Below, piece after piece: positions 29,826 to 35,368 of a stretch of DNA of 41,937 bases. The translations under genes were made by a program, and so were the position numbers. How positions within the stretch are numbered: the stretch's first letter is position 1; the number at the start of each line of letters is the position of its first letter. Under the pieces are notes generated by a model. That model did not search any database and had not been told where the DNA came from. It saw only the letters and a list, made by a program, of their open reading frames with translations. Origin of the DNA: a virus; IMG/VR virus record IMGVR_UViG_3300032116_000456, positions 1 to 41,937 of that record; one strand, written 5' to 3'.

Positions 29826-30469
29826 TGAAGCTACACACATCGCAGGGCGACGTCATCATAGACATACCCGAAGAATACACGAAGATCGGCATCAAGATCT
29901 CTGGTGGAGCCGACAGCGCCCTTCTCGCCTACATGCTTGCACTGTACAAGAAGCACGAGAGAGACGTAGACCTGATACCTATCACGGTCATCAACGCGAT
30001 CAAGCCGCACCAGCACATCTTCGCGCAGAGGGTGGTCAAGTTCGTCGAAGATAAACTGAGCGTGAAGTTCAATCACCATCAGATAAAGCCTGAGCCGGTA
30101 GATCCTCAGAGGTACGGTGAGGAGCAGTCTATCTTCGTTAGAAGCTTGAGGAAGCAGGAGATAATCGAGACGCACTTCACAGGTATAACTGAGAATCCAG
30201 ACGTTGAGCTTAAGACCGACTACACCGGCGATTCAACAAGAAACAAAGATCTTGGGTCTAAACCCACGAGAGACCTGTATTCATTCCATCCGTTCGCCAA
30301 CATAAATAAGAAAGCCATAGCCGAACTTTATGAAAGCTATGGACTTATGGACACTCTCTTCGCGATAACAAGAAGCTGTGAAAACAGCAAGATTCACTTC
30401 ACCGAACCACACTGCGGAAAGTGCTGGTGGTGCCTCGAGAGGCAGTGGGGATTCGGTAGGCTCGAATAG
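29825..30469 (+). CDS. PP-loop ATPase (QueC-like N-type ATP pyrophosphatase)
   Basis: A 214-residue protein with the PP-loop SGGADS (26-31) of N-type ATP pyrophosphatases, which adenylate a substrate carbonyl before amination or thiolation. Its C-terminus has CENSKIHF...CGKCWWCLERQWGF (Cys185, 197, 200, 203), a four-cysteine zinc site like that of QueC, the preQ0 synthase. QueC itself, an asparagine-synthetase-like enzyme or a tRNA-thiolating relative are all possible. No other 7-deazaguanine genes (folE, queD, queE, dpdA) are visible here. It overlaps the DNA polymerase stop by 1 base. Confidence 0.72.
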   Translation: MKLHTSQGDVIIDIPEEYTKIGIKISGGADSALLAYMLALYKKHERDVDLIPITVINAIKPHQHIFAQRVVKFVEDKLSVKFNHHQIKPEPVDPQRYGEEQSIFVRSLRKQEIIETHFTGITENPDVELKTDYTGDSTRNKDLGSKPTRDLYSFHPFANINKKAIAELYESYGLMDTLFAITRSCENSKIHFTEPHCGKCWWCLERQWGFGRLE

Positions 30470-30477
30470 GTGCAGCA

Positions 30478-30702
30478 ATGGCAAAAGAAACAGACGACTA
30501 CGACTTCGGCTTTGAGTTCGCCGACGACATGACGGAAGCGGTCGACACCGCTCAGAGCAAAGCACAGCAGATCTACGACGCGATCATGCCGCTTCTCAAC
30601 AACCTTAAGCTCAATCCCGAGAAGCCGAATATTGTTTGGCCCGACCGCGTAAAAAAGATTGACAATTTTATCAAAAAGTTGGATAATATACTTAAATCAT
30701 GA
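30478..30702 (+). CDS. Small acidic phage protein upstream of uvsX (74 aa)
   Basis: Sequence begins MAKETDDYDFGFEFADDMTE and ends in a helix, IVWPDRVKKIDNFIKKLDNI. The YDFGF...F start and the PxxxxxIxWPxRxxKIxxFIxK end are conserved in T4-like phages of marine bacteria next to uvsX. It is helical and acidic. AATAGGTGCAGCA supplies an RBS. The uvsX promoter lies inside its 3' end. Role in recombination is only inferred from position. Confidence 0.7.
   Translation: MAKETDDYDFGFEFADDMTEAVDTAQSKAQQIYDAIMPLLNNLKLNPEKPNIVWPDRVKKIDNFIKKLDNILKS
30659..30687 (+). promoter_or_regulatory. Sigma-70-like promoter of uvsX
   Basis: TTGACA (30659-30664), 17 bases, GATAAT (30682-30687), embedded in the end of the upstream small gene. 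It would give uvsX a leader of about 25 bases holding the GGAG ribosome-binding site. Confidence 0.7.
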
Positions 30703-30717
30703 ACATGGAGCGTGAAC

Positions 30718-31782
30718 TTGTCTCTCATCAATCGACTCATTAAGAACTCAACCATCGACCAATCATCCGTCCTCACGGAAAGTAAGATCTACAACCGTAA
30801 GGATATGATCACAACTAGCGTTCCTATGGTGAACGTAGCGCTCTCGGGACGCATCGACGGTGGATTGACACCGGGACTCACCATCATGGCGGGTCCATCG
30901 AAGCACTTCAAGTCGGCCTTTTCCCTCCTTATGGCCGGCGCCTACATGAAGCAGTATCCCGAGAGCGTTCTTTTATTCTATGACTCCGAATTTGGTACAC
31001 CCAAGAGCTACTTCGATGCGTTCAACATCGACATGGATCGAGTGGTTCACACACCGATCACGGACATCGAGAAGCTGAAGTTCGACATCGTCAAGCAGCT
31101 CGAGGAGATCGGTCGCGACGACAAGGTGGTCATCGTCATCGACTCGGTCGGCAACCTCGCGTCGAAGAAAGAAACCGACGACGCGCTCGAGGGTAAGTCG
31201 GTCGCGGATATGTCGCGCGCGAAAGCTCTCAAGTCTTTGTTCCGCATGGTGACGCCGCACTTGACGCTCAAAGATATTCCCTTGATCGTGGTCAATCACA
31301 CGTACAAGGAGATGGCGATGTACCCGCGCGACATCGTCTCCGGCGGCACCGGCATCTACTACTCAGCCGACACGATCTGGATCCTTGGTCGTCAGCAGGA
31401 GAAAGACGGCAAGGACATCACCGGCTACAACTTCGTCATCAACGTTGAGAAGTCTCGCTACGTCAAGGAGAAGTCAAAGATCCCGATCACAGTGTCCTAC
31501 GAGGGCGGCATCAAGAAGTGGTCGGGCTTGCTCGACTTGGCGCTTGAGGGTGGATACATCGCGAAGCCTACCGCACAGTCCTATCAGTTCGTCGATCGCT
31601 CGACTGGTGAGCTCACCGGTCCGAAGTTCAAAGCCTCAGAGATCGAGGACAACGGCGACGCTTGGAAGACCCTGCTCTCGACGACGGACTTCGCCGAATG
31701 GATCAAGAAGAAGTACACAATCGCAACCGGCTCACTCGTCAATCACGACGACGAACCACTGATCGAGGACGACGATGACTGA
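30718..31782 (+). CDS. uvsX: UvsX recombinase (RecA-like)
   Basis: Forms presynaptic filaments and catalyses strand invasion in recombination-dependent replication. Conserved with T4 UvsX: SRLIKAST-like INRLIKNSTID, PMVNVALSGRIDGG, Walker A-like AGPSKHFKS (T4 AGPSKSFKS), LLFYDSEFGTP, IDSVGNLASKKETDDAL, MSRAKALKSLFRMVTP, and NVEKSRYVKEKSKIPI. Like T4 it has SKxFKS instead of GKT. At 354 residues it is shorter than T4 UvsX (391). The start is TTG 30718 (MSLINRL, like T4 MSDLKSRL) because GGAG lies 7 bases upstream; GTG 30712 would be only one base from it. The C-terminus is acidic (EPLIEDDDD). Confidence 0.95.
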   Translation: MSLINRLIKNSTIDQSSVLTESKIYNRKDMITTSVPMVNVALSGRIDGGLTPGLTIMAGPSKHFKSAFSLLMAGAYMKQYPESVLLFYDSEFGTPKSYFDAFNIDMDRVVHTPITDIEKLKFDIVKQLEEIGRDDKVVIVIDSVGNLASKKETDDALEGKSVADMSRAKALKSLFRMVTPHLTLKDIPLIVVNHTYKEMAMYPRDIVSGGTGIYYSADTIWILGRQQEKDGKDITGYNFVINVEKSRYVKEKSKIPITVSYEGGIKKWSGLLDLALEGGYIAKPTAQSYQFVDRSTGELTGPKFKASEIEDNGDAWKTLLSTTDFAEWIKKKYTIATGSLVNHDDEPLIEDDDD

Positions 31783-31975
31783 AGCTAACTACCCGCATGT
31801 TGAGAGGCGCATCGAGCGCTTAATGCTTCCGGTAGAAACTCAGATAATGATGTGCGACGACCAGAACGACTTGCTTCTTCTGGCCGTCGGTATGCTCCGC
31901 AAAGCCATCTTAATCTTTGACAACCAGTACAACGTCGACGGTAGGAAAGCAGTCATAGAAAGCTTCAACAAATGA
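31775..31975 (+). CDS. Small phage protein between uvsX and 41 (66 aa)
   Basis: Helical acidic protein, MTEANYPHVERRIERLMLPV, continuing ETQIMMCDDQNDLLLLAVGM and LRKAILIFDNQYNVDGRKA. This pattern recurs in T4-like marine phages between uvsX and the helicase gene; function unknown. It overlaps uvsX by 8 bases and the next gene by 4. No catalytic motif is seen. Confidence 0.68.
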   Translation: MTEANYPHVERRIERLMLPVETQIMMCDDQNDLLLLAVGMLRKAILIFDNQYNVDGRKAVIESFNK

Positions 31976-32364
31976 ACAGTAAAGAGTTGTTTTCACTTGA
32001 AGACCTGCTGCCTGAAGTTTCCAATGAGCACAAGCTCGCCGTAACTCAGTGGGTCTTCAAACATGTTGTCGAACAAGCGAGAGAGGGCGGGTCTTATCGC
32101 TACTTGATCTATGATCGCCTTGGATTCGGGCCTGAAGCTTACGTCCCCCTGTGCAACGATGGGTTGACAATATCCAACGAGTTTGATATATCTCAGATGG
32201 ATGAGATCAAAAAGATCGTTCGCGAGCATGAGTACTCAGCACTCAAGCATATCCTCGGGATGTGTGACGAGCACGACTGCTACAAGGACGCGAGCTGCGG
32301 ATGGCCGACCGATGAAGGCTACCGCCGCACATGCCACGCACACATGAAAGTTGATAATGATTGA
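31972..32364 (+). CDS. Conserved phage protein upstream of helicase (130 aa)
   Basis: No named family. Features are a helical N-terminus (LFSLEDLLPEVSNEHKLAV), SYRYLIYDRLGFGPEAYVPL with the LYDRLGF-type motif of small phage proteins near replication genes, GLTISNEFDI, and a C-terminal Cys/His cluster (MCDEHDCYKDASCGW, TCHAH) that could bind zinc. It overlaps gene 41 by 8 bases. A replication accessory role (for example helicase loading, for which no gp59 is visible) is conceivable but unsupported. Confidence 0.65.
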   Translation: MNSKELFSLEDLLPEVSNEHKLAVTQWVFKHVVEQAREGGSYRYLIYDRLGFGPEAYVPLCNDGLTISNEFDISQMDEIKKIVREHEYSALKHILGMCDEHDCYKDASCGWPTDEGYRRTCHAHMKVDND

Positions 32365-33736
32365 GCAGACTATACTCTCTCACCTGATATACAATGAGTC
32401 GTACGCGAGGAAGACGCTTCCCTTTCTCAAGGACGAGTACTTCCACAACTTGGCCGATAAGACCGTCTATCGCCTGATCGACGACTATGTCAAGAAGTAC
32501 AACAGCACACCTACTAAAGAGGTGCTGATGATCGAGCTCAACAACCGCGACGGTATGACTGAGAACTCGTTCAAGGAGTCGAAGCGACTCATCGAGGACC
32601 TGCAGGTCGACAACACCGAGCTCAAGTGGCTGCTCGACTCGACCGAGAAGTTCTGTCAAGAGAAGGCTATCTACAATGCTATCATGGCTTCGATCAAGAT
32701 CATCGACGACAAGTCTGGAGCGAGCTCTACTGGAGCTATACCCACTCTCCTATCAGATGCCCTTGGCGTCAGCTTTGACGTTAGCATTGGCCACGACTAC
32801 TTTCTTAACGCTGACGATCGATACGATTTCTATCATCGCAGGGAAGAGCATATACCATTCGACCTCGAGTACTTCAATAAGATCACTAAGGGCGGACTTG
32901 TTAGAAAGACTCTTAACATTGCCTTGGCCGGCACGGGCGTGGGCAAGTCTCTTTTCATGTGCCATTGTGCTTCTCATAATCTGACGCAGGGTAAGAACGT
33001 ACTCTACATCACGATGGAGATGGCCGAGGAGAAGATCGCCGAGCGCATCGACGCGAACCTGCTCAACGTCACGGTCGACGAGCTCGCGACTCTACCTAAA
33101 GACGCCTACGACAAGAAGATCGCACGGGTGAAGGAGAAGACAGTCGGTAAGTTGATCATCAAGGAGTATCCCACCGCTTCAGCGGGCTCGGCGAACTTCA
33201 GACACCTTCTCAACGAGCTTCGCATCAAGCGAAACTTCGTGCCCGACATCATCTACATCGACTACCTTAACATCTGCTCGTCGAGTCGCATCAAGGCCGG
33301 CGCCAACGTAAACTCGTACACATACATCAAGGCGATCGCCGAGGAGCTTCGCGGCCTCGCCGTTGAGTTCAACGTTCCAGTGGTCTCCGCCACTCAAACC
33401 ACTCGAGGCGGCTACGGGAATTCCGACGTCGAGCTGACCGATACCTCTGAGTCTTTCGGTCTGCCGGCAACCGCCGACTTGATGTTCGCCCTGATCTCCA
33501 CCGAGGAGATGGAAGACTTATCGCAGCTGATGGTCAAGCAGCTCAAGAATCGCTACAACGATCCGACGATTCACCGACGCTTCGTGGTTGGGATCGACCG
33601 AGCCAAGATGCGTCTCTACAACACCGAAGACTCAGCTCAGGACGGGATCATGGACGACACACCGGTATTCAACAAGACCACGTTCGGTGCCGCCGACGAG
33701 GATCGCAAGCGCAGGCTCAAGGAGTTCATCACATGA
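32357..33736 (+). CDS. 41: gp41 replicative DNA helicase
   Basis: DnaB-like hexameric helicase that unwinds the fork and forms the primosome with gp61. The N-terminus MIEQTILSHLIYNESYARKT and the LPFLKDEYF that follows match T4 gp41 (EIIFNQLLFNENYASKTLPFL). Walker A is AGTGVGKSLF (about 190-200), followed by VLYITMEMAEEKIAERID (H1a), IIYIDYLNIC (Walker B), VVSATQTTRGGYG (H3) and GIDRAKMRLY near the end. Length 459 (T4: 475). ATG 32357 is preferred over TTG 32351 by alignment. ATGA overlap with the following gene. Confidence 0.95.
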   Translation: MIEQTILSHLIYNESYARKTLPFLKDEYFHNLADKTVYRLIDDYVKKYNSTPTKEVLMIELNNRDGMTENSFKESKRLIEDLQVDNTELKWLLDSTEKFCQEKAIYNAIMASIKIIDDKSGASSTGAIPTLLSDALGVSFDVSIGHDYFLNADDRYDFYHRREEHIPFDLEYFNKITKGGLVRKTLNIALAGTGVGKSLFMCHCASHNLTQGKNVLYITMEMAEEKIAERIDANLLNVTVDELATLPKDAYDKKIARVKEKTVGKLIIKEYPTASAGSANFRHLLNELRIKRNFVPDIIYIDYLNICSSSRIKAGANVNSYTYIKAIAEELRGLAVEFNVPVVSATQTTRGGYGNSDVELTDTSESFGLPATADLMFALISTEEMEDLSQLMVKQLKNRYNDPTIHRRFVVGIDRAKMRLYNTEDSAQDGIMDDTPVFNKTTFGAADEDRKRRLKEFIT

Positions 33737-33978
33737 TCGTCGACAACGATAACGACGACTACGCAGAAGTGGTAGCCGACTACATCATGACCTACTTGGT
33801 CCAGCAGCAGGCCGCCGGAAGAACCGTAGTGTACGAGTCTGAGATCTTCAAGCTTCTCGGATCAGAGATTCCCGAGGGCAAAGAGGATCGAGCTTTCGTG
33901 TTGAAAGAATACACTCAAGTCAAAGTCTCAGACAACGTCGTGTCGATGCAGGAATATAAATCTAGAATAAAAAATTAG
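33733..33978 (+). CDS. Small acidic phage protein after gene 41 (81 aa)
   Basis: An acidic helical protein, MIVDNDNDDYAEVVADYIMT then YLVQQQAAGRTVVYESEIFK and LLGSEIPEGKEDRAFVLKEY. No family recognised. The ATGA start overlap shows coupling to gene 41, and the stop is a base before the next -35 box. It closes the uvsX-41 operon. The layout (helices plus a short strand) resembles small winged-helix fragments, but the match is weak. Confidence 0.62.
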   Translation: MIVDNDNDDYAEVVADYIMTYLVQQQAAGRTVVYESEIFKLLGSEIPEGKEDRAFVLKEYTQVKVSDNVVSMQEYKSRIKN

Positions 33979-34007
33979 TTGACATTTACTTCTACGTGAT
34001 ATATAAA
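33979..34007 (+). promoter_or_regulatory. Sigma-70-like promoter of a short transcript
   Basis: TTGACA (33979-33984), 17 bases, TATAAA (34002-34007). It directs a roughly 110-base region with little coding capacity, ending in a hairpin. Confidence 0.8.
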
Positions 34008-34013
34008 AGATAA

Positions 34014-34133
34014 AGCAGACCCACACGGGCCTCATGCTCGTTATACTCTGCTTCCGTTGTAGACGAAACGTGGGATGGGCTGTCTATACGGGGTTTGGTG
34101 GTTTTCCTGACACAAGAAAAACCACCGCTTCTC
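34014..34133 (+). ncRNA. Candidate small RNA or leader with terminal hairpin
   Basis: Transcript predicted from the promoter at 33979. It contains a GCAGA...TCTGC pairing near its 5' end and ends in a strong hairpin, GGTGGTTTTC with GAAAAACCACC (about 34097-34126). A second promoter (34147) follows at once. A 38-residue frame overlaps the same region, so this may be coding, noncoding or both. Confidence 0.35.
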
Positions 34134-34150
34134 AGAAAAAAAGTTGTTGA
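34034..34150 (+). CDS. Possible 38-residue CxxC peptide
   Basis: ATG 34034 opens a frame MLVILCFRCRRNVGWAVYTG followed by FGGFPDTRKT and a Ser/Lys tail. CxxC and GWAVYTGFGGFP look protein-like, but there is no clear ribosome-binding site, and most of the frame lies in the predicted hairpin region. It is listed because it is the only reading frame in a promoter-bounded unit. Confidence 0.28.
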   Translation: MLVILCFRCRRNVGWAVYTGFGGFPDTRKTTASQKKSC

Positions 34151-34175
34151 CAATTTTTTTCTACTGAGTTATTAT
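34147..34175 (+). promoter_or_regulatory. Sigma-70-like promoter
   Basis: TTGACA (34147-34152), 17 bases, TATTAT (34170-34175). It drives the small HTH-like gene at 34216. Confidence 0.82.
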
Positions 34176-34215
34176 TTGAAAGTGGGACTCAGTCCTTTTT
34201 AACATGGAGTATATT

Positions 34216-34467
34216 ATGACTAGCACTGAACGAGTACTTGACGCATTGTACAACGGTGAGGAGCTCACCGCCAAGCAGATTAAGTCGCGCTACGGCGTGG
34301 CCAATCCGACGGCCATGATCACGCACCTCCGCAAGGAAGGTCACGCGATCTACTTGAACAATCGCAAGACCGCTCTCGGCACGACCGCGAAGTATCGCGT
34401 CGGTACACCCAGCCGCCGCGTGGTTGCAGCCGGCTACGCCGTTCTCGGCGCTGAAGCGTTTGCTTGA
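34216..34467 (+). CDS. Small winged-helix/HTH-like phage protein (83 aa)
   Basis: The sequence reads MTSTERVLDALYNGEELTAK, then QIKSRYGVANPTAMITHLRK and EGHAIYLNNRKT, a helix-turn-helix followed by a wing (HAIYLNNR). This family, with ELTAKQI...NPTAxIxxLRxEG, is frequent in T4-like marine phages and is annotated as a putative transcriptional regulator. The start ATG 34216 has GGAG 6 bases upstream; ATG 34204 is less well placed. It stands alone between a consensus promoter and a strong terminator, as expected for a monocistronic regulator. Confidence 0.78.
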   Translation: MTSTERVLDALYNGEELTAKQIKSRYGVANPTAMITHLRKEGHAIYLNNRKTALGTTAKYRVGTPSRRVVAAGYAVLGAEAFA

Positions 34468-34488
34468 TATATAGTTAGCCTAAACATT

Positions 34489-34511
34489 GAGGGGGCTTCG
34501 GCCCCCTCTTT
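34489..34511 (+). terminator. Intrinsic terminator
   Basis: Perfect 8-base-pair stem GAGGGGGC/GCCCCCTC with a TTCG tetraloop and three T. It ends the HTH-like gene, just before the tRNA cluster. Confidence 0.9.
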
Positions 34512-34516
34512 AGTAT

Positions 34517-34591
34517 TTCGGAGTAGCACAGCGGTAGTGCATTCGACTGTTAATCGAAGGGTCGCTGGTTCGAATCCAGCCTCCGGAGCCA
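34517..34591 (+). tRNA. tRNA-Asn (GTT)
   Basis: Acceptor TTCGGAG with CTCCGGA, anticodon stem TTCGA/TCGAA with loop CTGTTAA (anticodon GTT), T-arm CTGG-type stem with TTCGAAT loop, discriminator G and encoded CCA. Confidence 0.95.
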
Positions 34592-34592
34592 T

Positions 34593-34669
34593 CTGCCTGT
34601 AGCGCAGTCTGGTAGCGTACTTGATTTGGAGTCAAGGGGTCGTAGGTTCAAATCCTACTAGGCAGACCA
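34593..34669 (+). tRNA. tRNA-Pro (TGG)
   Basis: Acceptor CTGCCTG with TAGGCAG (C1-G72 as in bacterial tRNA-Pro), D-stem GCGC/GCGT, anticodon stem CTTGA/TCAAG with loop TTTGGAG (anticodon TGG), T-arm GTAGG/CCTAC, and encoded CCA. It starts two bases after tRNA-Asn. Confidence 0.95.
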
Positions 34670-34670
34670 T

Positions 34671-34729
34671 CGGGAGGGCGTGCTGGAAACAATCGCCGTA
34701 ATTGAGGTTCAATCCTCAACTCCCGCCCA
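34671..34729 (+). other. tRNA-like relic or minimal tRNA-like element
   Basis: An acceptor-like pairing CGGGAG/CTCCCG, an intact T-stem TGAGG/CCTCA with a short TTCAAT loop, and a 3' CCA after one discriminator base. Only about 25 bases lie between acceptor and T-arm (41 are normal), so no D-arm or anticodon arm fits; GGCG/CGCC with a 13-base loop is the only pairing. Probably a tRNA with an internal deletion. Confidence 0.5.
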
Positions 34730-34745
34730 GTTTTAAGGAATCGAT

Positions 34746-34994
34746 ATGTTTGAGTGGTTCGTAGCTTTCTTTGGTATGTTCTCGGTCGATATCTTGCACG
34801 CGATCTACATCAAGAGTGTGCAGAACGACAGACCAATCATAGCTTCCGGCTACGCGGCGGTCATATATGTTGCGGCGAGCTGGGTCACCATCAGCTACGT
34901 TGGAGACGCATGGATATTGATTCCGGCTACGTTGGGAGCCGCGGCAGGTACGTACGGCGGCGTCTTAATAAATAAAAAGTTTAAGTCGGTGTAG
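34746..34994 (+). CDS. Small membrane protein (82 aa)
   Basis: Three hydrophobic helices are predicted: FEWFVAFFGMFSVDILHAIY, ASGYAAVIYVAASWVTISYV and WILIPATLGAAAGTYGGVLI. The short loop has QNDRP, and the end is basic (NKKFKSV). This pattern recurs in small integral membrane proteins of marine T4-like phages. AAGGAA precedes the ATG. Its last ten bases overlap the predicted tRNA-Trp acceptor strand. Transport, holin or membrane-remodelling roles are possible. Confidence 0.72.
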   Translation: MFEWFVAFFGMFSVDILHAIYIKSVQNDRPIIASGYAAVIYVAASWVTISYVGDAWILIPATLGAAAGTYGGVLINKKFKSV

Positions 34995-35058
34995 TGTAAC
35001 GGTAGCACAACGGCCTCCAACTCCGTTAGTCAGGGTTCAAATCCTTGCACCTTCGCCA
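34985..35058 (+). tRNA. tRNA-Trp (CCA) with imperfect acceptor stem
   Basis: Anticodon loop CTCCAAC (anticodon CCA) on a stem ACGGC/TCCGT with one mismatch, D-arm GTGT...GCAC, T-stem CAGGG/CCTTG with TTCAAAT loop, discriminator G and encoded CCA. The acceptor GTCGGTG pairs with CACCTTC except at positions 2 and 3. The first ten bases are also coding for the upstream membrane protein. Confidence 0.72.
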
Positions 35059-35073
35059 ATCTTAGGGGTACAG

Positions 35074-35274
35074 ATGAAAGACTTACAGGAATTTGATAAG
35101 TACATCGGCAGGAAGTACTCGGAAGTTATGTTTGAGCTTAAAGACCTTGCGAAGGGTAAGTTTGTGTTCTCATGGCCCGATGGAACGCCGGTAGTATCTC
35201 GCGACGGCGACACAGTCTTAGTAATCATCAACAACTCAGTCGACGGTGTAATTGTCAGGTTTGAAAACGGCTGA
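35074..35274 (+). CDS. Small phage protein (66 aa), unknown
   Basis: Sequence begins MKDLQEFDKYIGRKYSEVMF. The second half, VFSWPDGTPVVSRDGDTVLV then IINNSVDGVIVRFENG, is a run of short beta strands and turns like the wedge of small protease inhibitors (I78 type), but the match is too weak to name. TTAGGGGTACAG provides an RBS. It lies between the tRNA-Trp and a tRNA-like relic. Confidence 0.6.
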   Translation: MKDLQEFDKYIGRKYSEVMFELKDLAKGKFVFSWPDGTPVVSRDGDTVLVIINNSVDGVIVRFENG

Positions 35275-35278
35275 TAAG

Positions 35279-35331
35279 AATTCGGTAGGCAGTACTGTTG
35301 GTCAGGGGTTCAATTCCCCTTGCCCGCTCCA
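35279..35331 (+). other. tRNA-like relic (3' half)
   Basis: A perfect T-arm AGGGG/CCCCT with loop TTCAATT, a 3' acceptor-type strand TGCCCGC, discriminator T and encoded CCA are present, but the 5' acceptor partner and the anticodon arm are missing; a TTCGGTAGGCAGT segment may be left from a D-arm. It appears to be a decayed tRNA gene. Confidence 0.5.
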
Positions 35332-35336
35332 AAAAG

Positions 35337-35364
35337 AAAGGGAGGGTTTTTGCCCTCCCTTTTT
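35337..35364. terminator. Bidirectional intrinsic terminator
   Basis: GGGAGGG/CCCTCCC stem flanked by A and T runs on both sides, so it works in both directions. It ends the tRNA region transcript (plus) and the large exported-protein gene (minus), whose stop lies 5 bases away. Confidence 0.9.
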
Positions 35365-35368
35365 ATCA

